This document shows, in pieces, positions 34,401-43,690 of a stretch of 64,000 bases of DNA. The DNA comes from Edaphochlamys debaryana (lineage: Eukaryota; Chlorophyta; Chlorophyceae; Chlamydomonadales): NCBI GenBank assembly GCA_016858145.1, contig JAEHOE010000045.1:186001-250000 (forward strand), in the 5' to 3' direction. Below the pieces are notes generated by a model. That model saw only the letters and a list, made by a program, of their open reading frames with translations, was not told the DNA's origin and made no database searches. Position 1 is the stretch's first letter, and the number at the start of each line of letters is the position of its first letter. The position numbers and the translations under genes are program-made.

Positions 34401-37400
34401 CAGGGCCACGCAGGCCCCATCGTTGCCTGCTGCGTAGGATGGGTCAGGGTGAAGGACTGAGACCACATATGCCCTCCCGATCCCCCTATCAACCCTCCCC
34501 GCCTCTCCCCCCCCCCGCCCCACCGCTCCGGCGCCAGCGCAGTGGCATGGAAGGCGGCCGTGGGGCAGAATGCCCGCCGGCAGTTGCGCTCGTACAGGAT
34601 GCCGTACAGCTGCCCGCCGGCGCGCGCCGTCACGCCGTACAGCGCCTCGCCCGCCGCGCTGTGCTCCGTCTCCCAGTCCGACCACAGCACGTGCCACAGC
34701 GAATCACGCAGCATGGCCAGGAAGCCTTGGGAAGGGGGGGCGGGGAAACGTTTGTCAAGCGAATAATCATAAGGCAGGGGGAACGCCCCCCCCCCGCCCC
34801 CGCGTAAGGCACGGCCTCACTCCTCTCCTCGCTGCAGTCGTTGGTCTTGCCCGCGCCCGCCCCATACCCTATCCTGGCCAGCCAACACACCGCCCCACGA
34901 GCGGCTTCACTCCTCCAACTTCACGCCAGACGAATCCGCAAGCCCATACCCGCCGCCGTGTTCCCACCATCCAGGTCACCATCCCGCCCCTCCAAACATG
35001 TACGCCCCGCCCCCCCCCCAGCGCCTCACCCGCCTCCGGCACCGCCCCGTCGTACAGCTGCTGCAGCGCCAGGGGCTTCTGGGCGGCGGGGTTGAGCGCC
35101 TCGCCCCCGGCCCCGTCCCCGCCGCCCCCGCCGCCGCCGCCGCCCGCGCCCGAGCCGTAGAACTCGTCCAGCGTGGCGGTCGTCACGTGGGCCGTGAAGG
35201 CCGCGCACGTGACCGCCAACGGTAACAACCACCCCAGCTCCTCTGCCGTACGCGGCCGCCAACACCCGCCGCCGCCGGGCCCGCCCGGGCCCTCCCCGCC
35301 CGCGTCGATGGACTGGGCCCGGGACATGGGCGCGGATCCGAATCCAGATCCAGGCCCCGGGCCCGCAGCCCCCGATGACAGCTCCACCTCCATCGGTACG
35401 GCACCCGTGCACGTAAAGGACGAGCTGGTCGACACGGAGGCGCGCGTGCCGCCTGGGCTTATCGTACCGGGCCCGGGCTCGTCCGGCAGCCACGTGATGG
35501 CCGCCAGGTCCGCCAGTCGGGCGGGGCGCAGGAAGGACCACCACATTCGCTCCACGAAGTCCGCCCCCACCGCTAACCCCAGCAACACACGCTGCCGCTG
35601 CCCCGGCAGCTGCGACAGCTGCCACACCAGCTCTGACACGGCGTGGGCCGCCTCCGCGGCCTCGAGGAGGTGTGCGGTGGAGGGCGGGGTGGTGGACTGG
35701 GCTGCTGAGGCGGCGGCGCTGGCTAACCCGGGGGCCGTGCTGGAGGGCAGGCCGGCGGCCAGCGAGGGCGCGGAGGACAGCGGCGGGGAGCTGCCCATGA
35801 CCACCTCCCGGGGCCCTGCGCCGCCGGAGCCCGGCCCCGCAGACGACGCCAGCGGCAGCAACACGCACACCAGCTGCGGCGGGGGAGGGCGACGAGGGCA
35901 GGCGGCGAGCTTAGCCTCACATCGCTGGGGCCGTAGTCACAGCAAACGGTCCCTCCGCCGTGCCGCTGTCCTCTCCAGCCGTCCCCCGTCTCCTACCCAA
36001 CTAGCCCACCCCCCGCTTTTCATCAGCTGCCCCCCCGCCCGCGCCCCCCGCCCGCGGCCCCCACCCGCCCACCTGCTTAAGCAGCTGCCGCCCGGTCGCC
36101 CCCGTGAGCCCCTGCACCCCCTCCACCAGGCCCGGGGGCAGCCGCGGCACCGCCCCGGGGCCCAGCGCCAGGCGCGCCAGCCCCAGCGACCCGCACGCCG
36201 CCTCGTCCACGTCGTCGCTCTCCTCCTCCGCCCCCCCGCCCCCCAGCGGCTCCGGGAAGAACGGCGCCAGCGGCAGCAGCTGCACCGCCGCCTGCAGCAC
36301 CCGGCACGTGGCCAGGGCGGCGGGGCGCAGGGAGGCGGTGCTGGCGGGGACCGCCGCCCCCGCGGAGCGGTCCGGCTGCAGCAGGCGCGGCCCCACGGCC
36401 AGGACGTTGGAGAGGAGCACGGCCACGGCCGTACCCGGCCCGCCCGGCAGGCCCTCCCACTCGCCGTCCGTGCCCGCGCCCCCCGCGCCCGGCAGCAGCA
36501 GGCGCAGGCGCGCGGGCCCCGCTGCCGCCAGCCAGGCCAGGGCGGTGCGGGCCACTCGGGGCGCCACGGGCTGCAGCGAGGCGCAGCGCTGCCAGAGGGA
36601 GGGCACGAAGAGGAGGCTGTGCAGGGAGGCCTCGGGGCCCGCCGGGGCCCAGCCCTTGAGCGCAAGCAGCCGCACCACCAGCTGAGTGGCCAGCGCCTCC
36701 ACGTATGGCTTGGCCGCAACCGGCCAGGCCCCAGGGGCCTGGGCCTGGCCTGGGCCCGGACTCGCGGGCGGTAGCAGGGCGGCTGCCAGCAGGCCCGCTA
36801 GCCGACCGCACGCGCCCGCGTCCGCCAGGGCTGTCAGCACCGCTGCAGCCAGGGCCGTGGCCTGCGGCTTGCCCAGCACCGCTGTGTAGGGGTCCGGGGA
36901 GACCAGCAGCAGCAGGCACTCCTGCAGGGCGCCCGCGATGCCGCCAGAGGCCGGGTCCAGGGGCGCCGAGGGCCTAGGGCCCGCCAGCAGCGGGGCCAGG
37001 GTGCGCCTGCGTAGGCGGGGAGGGAGCCGGGGAGGGCGTGGAGCGTTTAGAATGTGGTGAGTCTGTCCCAGGCGAAATGTGCGCCCCGCAAGGCGACCCC
37101 GGGATAACGCCTCCACTCCTGGGGGTGGAGGCATGGCGCCCCGGGGGACGGGGGCGGGTGTCGGCCGCACCTGTGGTCGCTGAGCGTCACCATGCACTGC
37201 AGCGCCAGGGCCTTGAGGCGGTACAGCAGCGCGGGCCGCTGGTCGGGGGTGTTGTAGGCGGACACGAGGGCCGAGAAGTCCTCTGAACGGGGGGGCGGGG
37301 GGCGGGGGGAACAGGGGTTTAAGGCGGAGGAGCGGTACGAGGTACCAGCACAAGGTACCGCCCCGCCTGGCGCACTGCCAAGCCGGACTTCGGCGCACGT

Positions 37401-38200
37401 GGCCTGACCAGCGTGCCCCCACCCCATGGCTGGGACAGACGGGTCAAAGGCGCGGCCAGGCGCTGTCGCCATGGACATCGGGGGGCACACGCGTTCGGGC
37501 TGGGTGGGAGCCGTGAGGCGACCTCGAGGCGTATGGAAGACCGACAGACGCACGTGGCTCCCCCGAACTGGGCCTGGGGCCGCTTCCCCCGGGAGTCAGC
37601 TTGACGGGGCCCCGATCACCGCCACGGCCCCACCTGATTTGCTGGAAGACACGAACAGCCGCGCAACCTGAGCGAGGCGCTCGGAATCGGCGGCCGGCGA
37701 GTAGAAGAAGAGCAGGGTACCCAGCGCGGAGCCTGCTTTGAGGCTGAAGCAATCCCTGCAAAGAGACGGAGAGGGGTGCGAGGGAGAAGCGCTGAGCGCA
37801 GATCTAGAAGGACTCGTTTGCGCGCTCCCGACACACCCTAGGGTTCGGCACAAATTTACCTGGCTTGCAGAACGACCTGGCCATACTGCCTGTCCCAACG
37901 GCTTCGGGCATCACGCCTTGATGCAGAGCGCGAGATGAAGCCGCGCCAGGCAGCCTGTGGGAGTGACGAGAAGCAATCTGGATACGCGGCTTTCTCGAGT
38001 GCACCAGGAGCCCTCCCCCTCACCTGGATCACCGTGGCGCTCTTGAGCTCAAGCTTTTGTCGCTTCCGTCGCTCTCGCTCCTCACGCGCCTTCGCGAGCT
38101 CCTCCGCAGCGCTGAGCTCGACCTTGCTGCGCCCTCCTCGGCCTCCAAAAGATTTGCCGCGTGCATCATTGCGCTTGGCTCCAACTCCAGGGAAGAACAT
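31437..38200 (-). CDS. IQ-motif HECT E3 ubiquitin ligase (UPL6/UPL7, UBE3C-like)
   Basis: Fifteen-exon HECT-type ubiquitin ligase of roughly 1,200-1,300 residues. It accepts ubiquitin from an E2 onto a catalytic cysteine and passes it to a substrate. Exon 1 is 38024-38200 (first true [15 protein letters not shown]). Exon 2 is 37860-37954. An IQ motif spans exons 1/2 ([14 protein letters not shown]), which is characteristic of UPL6/UPL7 and UBE3B/UBE3C. Large Ala/Leu-rich helical exons follow. The HECT domain begins around [18 protein letters not shown] and [17 protein letters not shown]. Exon 15 ends with the catalytic region [16 protein letters not shown], then [14 protein letters not shown] and the stop (31437-31439). 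An Ala/Gly-rich insert (about 32930-33010) interrupts the HECT N-lobe. Exon phases were checked for exons 1-8. The role in proteasome-linked chain elongation is inferred from UBE3C. Confidence 0.93.
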
Positions 38201-38381
38201 CGTTTGCAAGGGGCCAGCTCATCACGGGTGGGAGTGCGGGGGAAGTCTGGGGCAATGCGTGTGTTTTGTGCCTCTCCAACGTTGCTTTGTGCCGGATTGT
38301 GTTCGCTGTATGACGTTGCGGTCAGTCCTAGCGTGTATGGCGGGGCACCGCCCGTGTGTGTGCATGTAGAAAGTCCCGGAC

Positions 38382-38843
38382 GCAACGATGGCCAACGACA
38401 GCCCAGCCCTCTCCCGTTTCTTCCGGCCCCTTACCACAAATACATCAAGATTTTGCTAAAGGACCTGCCATACTTACCCCTACCTCGCTGGTCGCGGTTC
38501 GGTCGAGGTTCGCGGCCAAACGTGCTCGCTGCGACTGCAGCCGACTCTATCCCAATGGCGTGAGGCCTATTGCACGATATCAGCAATGCCCTGCACGAAC
38601 GCGGTGGTGCTCAGACCCGACATGCGCCTTTGAGGACAGCTCTGGGCAGCCGCGGGCAAGGAGCGGGCAGCAGCCATGAACAGCGATCAGGAGGCTGAGA
38701 TTGCAGTCGACATCCGGCGCCTGTGAGCTGGTCTGGAGGCGGGGCGCACGTGGGGGGCCGTGCAGGGGTCTTGGACTCCCCTGGTCGTCCGCTGCAGACG
38801 GCATCCGGGCGCTTGGCGCCACCCTGCAAGCGGCTGCAACCCG
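38382..38843 (+). repeat. Duplicate of the WD40 gene's promoter and first exon (copy 1)
   Basis: About 460 bp closely matching 43250-43690. Shared landmarks in order are GCAACGATGG(C)GAACGACAGCCC-like start, CCTGCCATACTTACCC, CTGGTCGCGGTTCGGTCGAG, CCAAACGTGCTCGCTG, GCAATGCCCTGCACGAACGC, GACATGCGCCTTTGAGGACA, and CTCTGGGCAGCCGCGGGCAA. Then comes the short exon and GAGGCGGGGCGCACGTGGGG. Copy 1 keeps about 30 bp near 38760-38795 that copy 2 lacks. It lies in the upstream flank of the HECT gene, 4.9 kb from the intact gene. Confidence 0.9.
38676..38722 (+). pseudogene. Orphan copy of WD40 gene exon 1
   Basis: ATG at 38676 opens a frame reading MNSDQEAEIAVDIRRL up to a GTGAGC donor at 38723. The intact gene has MNSDDEEAEIAVDIRR in its exon 1 (43552-43601) with the same donor. 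The differences are a 3-bp indel, one changed codon and at least one synonymous change, so the copy kept its frame and donor. No second exon of the WD40 gene follows it. It is either a relic or the first exon of a new chimeric transcript. A candidate downstream frame exists at 39489-39710, but no join was proven. Confidence 0.6.
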
Positions 38844-40302
38844 GAGAGCTCTGGGGTCTGTTGGCCTGGAGTGCTCGGCAGAGGAGCCTCTCCTCGGCGG
38901 CCTCACCTGGTCCTGGGGCCCCAGGCGGCGGCCGAGGCTTCTGCTGCGGCCCTGAGGCTTCGGTGATCGCGGCTTGGCCGCAGACAGGTTGCTGATGCAA
39001 GCGGACCTGCTCGTGGTCCAGAGGTCTTCGGGACGGCGGCGGGGGTGTGAAGAAGGGCCGTGAAGAGAGCTGTTTCATGGCCGGGCGGCGTCGAGCCTGT
39101 CAGTTAAGGGGCGGGGCCGGCCCGCCAGCGAGGACGCTCGTCACCAGCGCAGGCAGCGGCAGCAGCCGCGAGCTCAGCCTTGGGCACGGCACGAACCGGT
39201 TGCGGGGGCGTCATCCGCGGACCGTCCACCCTGTGACGGCGAGCAGGCTGGGGCGGCACCGGTCCTCTCCTTGACCCGGGCCCGGTTCGATGCAGTGGCG
39301 CCGGCTCTCTAGCTGAGCAGCCGCTGCGACGCCCGACGGCCCGAGGCACCCCAGTAGCCAGGGTGAGCCCCCCGGGCCATGCAGCCAGGCTCTGGGCGGC
39401 TGGGCCTGGGCACCGTCCTGCATGAGGCCATTTGCCGGAGCGCCGGACTGAAGTGCGGGCTTTCGTGTGAGCTGATGCAGGAGGATGAGGAGGGATCTGC
39501 GGCCCCGGCAGCTGCTTCCGACTTGCTGCCCTCCCTTCGCACCGCTCTGATCTGCAGTCTTGCTGCGAGAACCCGGTGTTCCTGAACACCATCAACGAAG
39601 GACGGCTTGGGGACGTAGGGGGCTGGGGCAAAGGGAAGCCGGCGGCAGGCTGGGCGCTTGACGGAGTGCCCTTGCGCCCCAAGGTGCGGGCGGTGGTGGT
39701 TACACCGTGAGTCGTGAGTGTGGAGTTGCTCCACAACTGGCGCGCGCTGCCTGTGGGGCCCAAATCCACCTGGGCTGGCGGGGTGGGAGCCGGAAGGCAG
39801 GGGTTTGGGTCAGGTGCGGGCGGGTGGGGGCGGGGCGGGTGTAAAGCAAAGCGCTATGCAGCGCAGAGCACGATGGCACGATTGGGGCGGGGCGGGTGCG
39901 GGGGATCGGGGGCCAAGTCTTCAAGGGCACGGGTCTGGCCCACCAGGCGGCCTCTTGCCTCTTACCAACCCTAAAGGGGGGGCGGAGAGGCGGACCGCGG
40001 GCTAGCTAGAAGGGAGGAGTGTCCGGTGGGGGCGTTAGGCATGGCCCGCGGGTCCGCAGAGACCGGGTGCCGCAGCACCCAGCCTCAATCCAGTGTAGCT
40101 GTAGACGGTCGTCACGCGCATCGCGCGAGGGCTCCAGCCGGAACGTTCCGTCGCGAATCGCAACCTTCCCAACGTTGCTCAGACCACAGCTTCTACATAG
40201 TATTTATACATTATTTCAATTGCACATATAGTAAGCTTTAGCGCCAAGGCTCCCAGAGCTGTCGATCGACCAGAGCAATTCGCTGCACCATCGGTCGCGA
40301 CT
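38844..40302. other. Region between the orphan exon and the SDR gene
   Basis: No complete gene was assembled. Several overlapping frames of 60-220 codons occur on both strands; the longest is a Pro/Arg/Ser-rich minus-strand frame (39104 to about 39769) with no recognisable domain. The plus-strand segment 39489-39710 is described separately. The last 120 bp before 40302 are AT-rich (around 40180-40250) and should hold the SDR promoter. Confidence 0.4.
39489..39710 (+). other. Possible 3' coding exon of an unassembled gene
   Basis: An open frame of 73 codons ends at the TGA 39708-39710. A CTGCAG acceptor-like site at about 39560 precedes a protein-like stretch, CCENPVFLNTINEGRLGD, and the frame ends LDGVPLRPKVRAVVVTP. 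The amino-acid composition is more protein-like than the surrounding frames. No upstream exon could be joined with confidence. It could belong to a transcript driven by the duplicated promoter at 38382-38675. It may equally be a chance frame. Confidence 0.25.
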
Positions 40303-42601
40303 ATGGCGCCAGTGTCCATCGTGACGGGAGCTTCGCGCGGGATTGGCCTGGCGGTAAAAAGAGGAGGGGGGAGGCGTTGTGGGCCGAGCCGGGCGGCACG
40401 GCACGCGGCGTGGCTGCCCGCGACGGCACAGGCGGCGGGTAGCTCGAGCCGCCTGGCACACAGCCGCCCCCTGAACACCTTCCTTCTTTCACCGCCCTAC
40501 CCCACTCCCTCACGCCCCGACCACCACACGACTTGTTACCTCCGCGCTTGCCCCGGGCCCTCCGCGCCTTTCCTCCGCCCTCCCCCGCCCGTGCAGCTGT
40601 GCCGCAAGCTCAAGTCGCAGGGCTACTCGGTGATCGCCACCTGCCGCAAACCAACCCCAGAGCTGGAGCAGCTGGGGGTCAGGGTGGTGCAGGGTGCGTG
40701 GAGGGCGGGGGAGGGAGGCGGGGGCGGGACGCACCGGGCTCTGCTGTGCAGGGTGGATGCAGTGGGCGCCGTGGCCCCCCGCCTCTAGACTGGCGACAAA
40801 CCCCAGGCCGTGGGGCTGCAAACACCCCAGTATGTCTTCGCCAAGGTTCAATCCCTGATTGAACCTGGGCATGGGCTCTGGCAGCTCGGCCGCACCACCC
40901 GCACCCGGTACAAAGACAGGCGCAGGCGGCTGTGCGAGATGCGAGCAAGCACGAGCACACCACCCCCGCTGTTACCCCCTCTGCCCCCCGCCGCGTCCCT
41001 CCACCCCCCCAGGCGTGGACGTGGCTCGTGACGACGGCTGCGCGCCCCTGGCCGCCGCCGTGAGCGGCCCCGTGGACCTGCTGGTGTGCAACGCGGGGCT
41101 GCTGGCGGAGGACAGCCTGGACGACGTGAGCACGGAGGGCGTGCTCAAGCAGGTGGGGAGGTGGGGAGGTGTGGGGACTGGGGAGGGGTGGGGTGGTCCA
41201 TTCTGACGGCGGTGGGAGGGGAGGGAAGGGGTGAGGGAGCAGGGTTGGAGAAAGACTTGGGGCGTTGAGGCAAAGGACAATGAGTGGGGCCCGCGCGGCC
41301 GTGCACCTGACCCTGTTCCCCCCGGCTGCTCCTCCCGGCCCCACCCCCCACCCCAGTTCGAGGTCAACTCCCTGGGGCCGCTGCGCACCTACCTGTCGGT
41401 CAAGGGGCACCTGGGCAAGGGGGCCAAGGTGGGTGGGCCTGGGTGTACAGGTGCCAGGGCCGCACGGAGTGGTGGCGCATCAGCGCTGTGGATGCCCGTG
41501 CTTGACAGGGCAGCGGGGCCGCCAGCATGACCCCCTCCTCACCCCTTCCTGCCGTCCCTCCCCCCCCAGGTGGTCATCATCACCTCCCGCATGGGCTCCA
41601 TCGCGGACAACACCAGCGGCGGAGACGTGAGAGGGGAGGGGGGGCGGGAACGTCGTTATGGAACTAAAACTGTTGTAGACCGCAGGCAGGAGTCTCCCCG
41701 TCCGCGACTTAGGCCCCCCTCCTCCCGCCGGCCCCGGGCTCCTTTCCTGCCCGTAGGAAAGCCGCTTCGCGCCCCGGGCTCCCCCGCGTTGGGTAGGGCC
41801 CGCCACTGCTCCCTCGACGCAACCCCCCTGGCAAGCCCCCGCAGCCGTGCCCCTGTCACGCCTCTCCCCGCCCTCCGCTCTCCTCCCCCGCCCCAACCCT
41901 TTCAACTCCCTCACCAGTACGGCTACCGCATGAGTAAGGCGGCGGTCAACATGCTGGGCAAGAGCCTGGCCCTGGACCTGAAGAAGGACGGCATCGCAGT
42001 GGGCCTGCTGCACCCGGGCATGGTGGGGGCGGGGGGGGGGCAAGGGCGGCGGTCGGGTGGTGTTGGCCCGGGTGGTGTTGGCCCGGGTGCCAGAGTGCGC
42101 TGCCCGGGTGTACGGGCGGGCAGCCGACGCCTGGCGTTGTAGGCGGGGCCTGGAGCTCGGTGCGCGCAGATGGGTGCAGCCTGGCGAGCCGAGTGCCGAA
42201 GCGGTGCCGCTGTGGCCCTGTGTCGCGGTCGCTGTCTGCCAGCCCTGCTGCTGGCCCTGACCCCAGCCCCTGACCCCACGCCCTCCACCCCCACCCCCCC
42301 GCCGCCCAGGTCAAGACCGAGATGATCCGGCAGTACTGGGGCTCCTCGGGTATTGCGGAGCCGGAGCAGGTGCGCCTGGGGGCTGCGGCGGCCTGGACTG
42401 CGTGCGGTGCCGTGTGTCCGTGCTGCCTCGCCCTCACCCCCCTCACTTCCCTCTCTCCCCCTCCCCCCGCCCCTCACTCCCCGTTCCCCGCACCCCCGCC
42501 CCCAGGCTGCCGAGGACCTGGTCCACGTCATCGACTCCAAGCTCACCCTGGAGACCAGCGGCTCCTTCTGGCACCGCAGCGGCCAGGAGCTGCCCTGGTG
42601 A
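40303..42601 (+). CDS. Classical short-chain dehydrogenase/reductase
   Basis: NAD(P)-dependent oxidoreductase of the classical SDR family with eight exons and about 240 residues; substrate unknown. Exon 1 (40303-40353) encodes the nucleotide-binding motif TGASRGIG directly after the start (MAPVSIV). Exon 2 begins at 40597 (LCRKLKSQGYSVIATCRK). The structural motif NAG is in LLVCNAGLLAEDS. The catalytic Ser lies in IITSRMGSI, and the YxxxK pair is in YGYRMSKAAVN. The substrate-side loop reads LLHPGMV/KTEMIRQYWG. The C-terminus (SGSFWHRSGQELPW) resembles the C-factor/CsgA-like SDR subgroup, in which a short loop closes the site. There is no transit peptide, so it is probably cytosolic. The gene lies between the two copies of the WD40 promoter repeat. 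Confidence 0.92.
40845..40865. repeat. Perfect 9-bp inverted repeat in SDR intron 2
   Basis: GGTTCAATC, a 3-nt loop CCT, then GATTGAACC. The arms pair perfectly. It lies within an intron of the SDR gene. The stem resembles a tRNA T-arm sequence (GTTCAATCC), but no tRNA acceptor, D or anticodon arms are present. Confidence 0.8.
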
Positions 42602-43249
42602 GGCAGGCCGCGGGGCCAGTGCCAGGGGGTTGGTCAAGGCAGCGTGTTGCTACCCGGATCTGGGCGCTCCAGCGGCAATGCGACGACAAGGGGGGTGGGG
42701 ATGGGGATGCGGTGGGGGGGGCTGCGTGCTCGCGGGCGCCGCCTGGCTGAGGCTGGTTCAGGAGAGGGCAGGTGAGGTCCCCGCCTGAGGTGCGGTGCTT
42801 GTGCGTCGGGTGGTTTAGAGCGGTCGATTGTGGTGATGCAGGAGGTGTGGCAGGGGCTATTATTGACAACGGCGTAGTGCCGCAGTGTTTGGCAGGGGCA
42901 AGGGCAGGATGATGATATGTAACGTGGACAGCGGGTAGCTACCAAGGATAGGTGGAAGCGCAGGAGGTCAGGGTTGGTGCTCAGGATCTCAAAAAATTTC
43001 AGTGTCAGTAGTATGAGTGCTTAGAACACACTCCTTAAGTCGCAACGGTGGGCCTGCGGAGGCGGAGGCGGAGGATGCCGGTGGGGCTGCGCATCTTCGG
43101 AAATGTAACGCGACGTGTGTTTTTCGTGCCGCCAAGTTGATGACGTCTTTTGTATCTACCACATGTCTATGCACCAGCGGAGTCTATTGGGGCAAGGGGA
43201 GCGCAAGGGGCAATGAGCGGGCAGCGGGGGGCGACCCGGAAATCCCGGG
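42602..43249. other. Spacer after the SDR gene
   Basis: This holds the SDR 3' flank, including a TGTAA word, and the area just upstream of repeat copy 2. No supported coding exon was found; a GGCGGAGGCGGAGG-type purine run lies near 43060. Confidence 0.5.
42918..42922 (+). terminator. Candidate polyadenylation signal TGTAA
   Basis: TGTAA is the usual chlorophyte poly(A) signal. This copy (ATATGTAACGTG) is about 320 bp after the SDR stop codon. The call rests on motif and position alone. Confidence 0.35.
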
Positions 43250-43690
43250 GGCAACGATGGCGAACGACAGCCCGACCTAATGCATTTTCCCCGCCGCATA
43301 GCTTATGGCAGTAACACATTACATAGCGTGATAAGGAGACCTGCCATACTTACCCTTACCCTGCTGGTCGCGGTTCGGTCGAGGTTTGCAGCCAAACGTG
43401 CTCGCTGTGACTGCAGCCGACTCTGTCGCGATGACGTAAGACTTATTGGACTATAGCAGCAATGCCCTGCACGAACGCGGTGATGCTCAGACCCGACATG
43501 CGCCTTTGAGGACAGCTCTGGGCAGCCGCGGGCAAGGAGCGGGCAGCAGCCATGAACAGCGACGATGAGGAGGCTGAGATTGCGGTCGACATCCGGCGCC
43601 TGTGAGCTCGTCTGGAGGCGGGGCGCACGTGGGGGGTCGTGCCAGAGAGGGCATCCAGGCACTTGGCGCCACCCTACAAGCGGCTGCAAA
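43250..43690 (+). repeat. WD40 gene promoter and first exon (copy 2, parent)
   Basis: Matches 38382-38843. This copy directly precedes and includes exon 1 of the intact WD40 gene, so it is taken as the parent. A TGACGTAA word at about 43432-43439 (bZIP-type core) is changed in copy 1. Confidence 0.9.

Noticed and set aside
35173..36774. Very long plus-strand frame (over 500 codons) opposite the HECT gene.
   Set aside because: A GC-rich shadow of the minus-strand HECT exons; it contains low-complexity Pro/Ala/Arg text and no domain.
38470..38580. A U1 snRNA-like 5' end (ATACTTACC) followed about 100 nt later by ATTGCAC, the U1A-binding word, in repeat copy 1.
   Set aside because: There is no U1-70K loop sequence and no Sm site, and the second word is changed to ATTGGAC in copy 2. 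The match is best read as chance within a promoter and 5' UTR.
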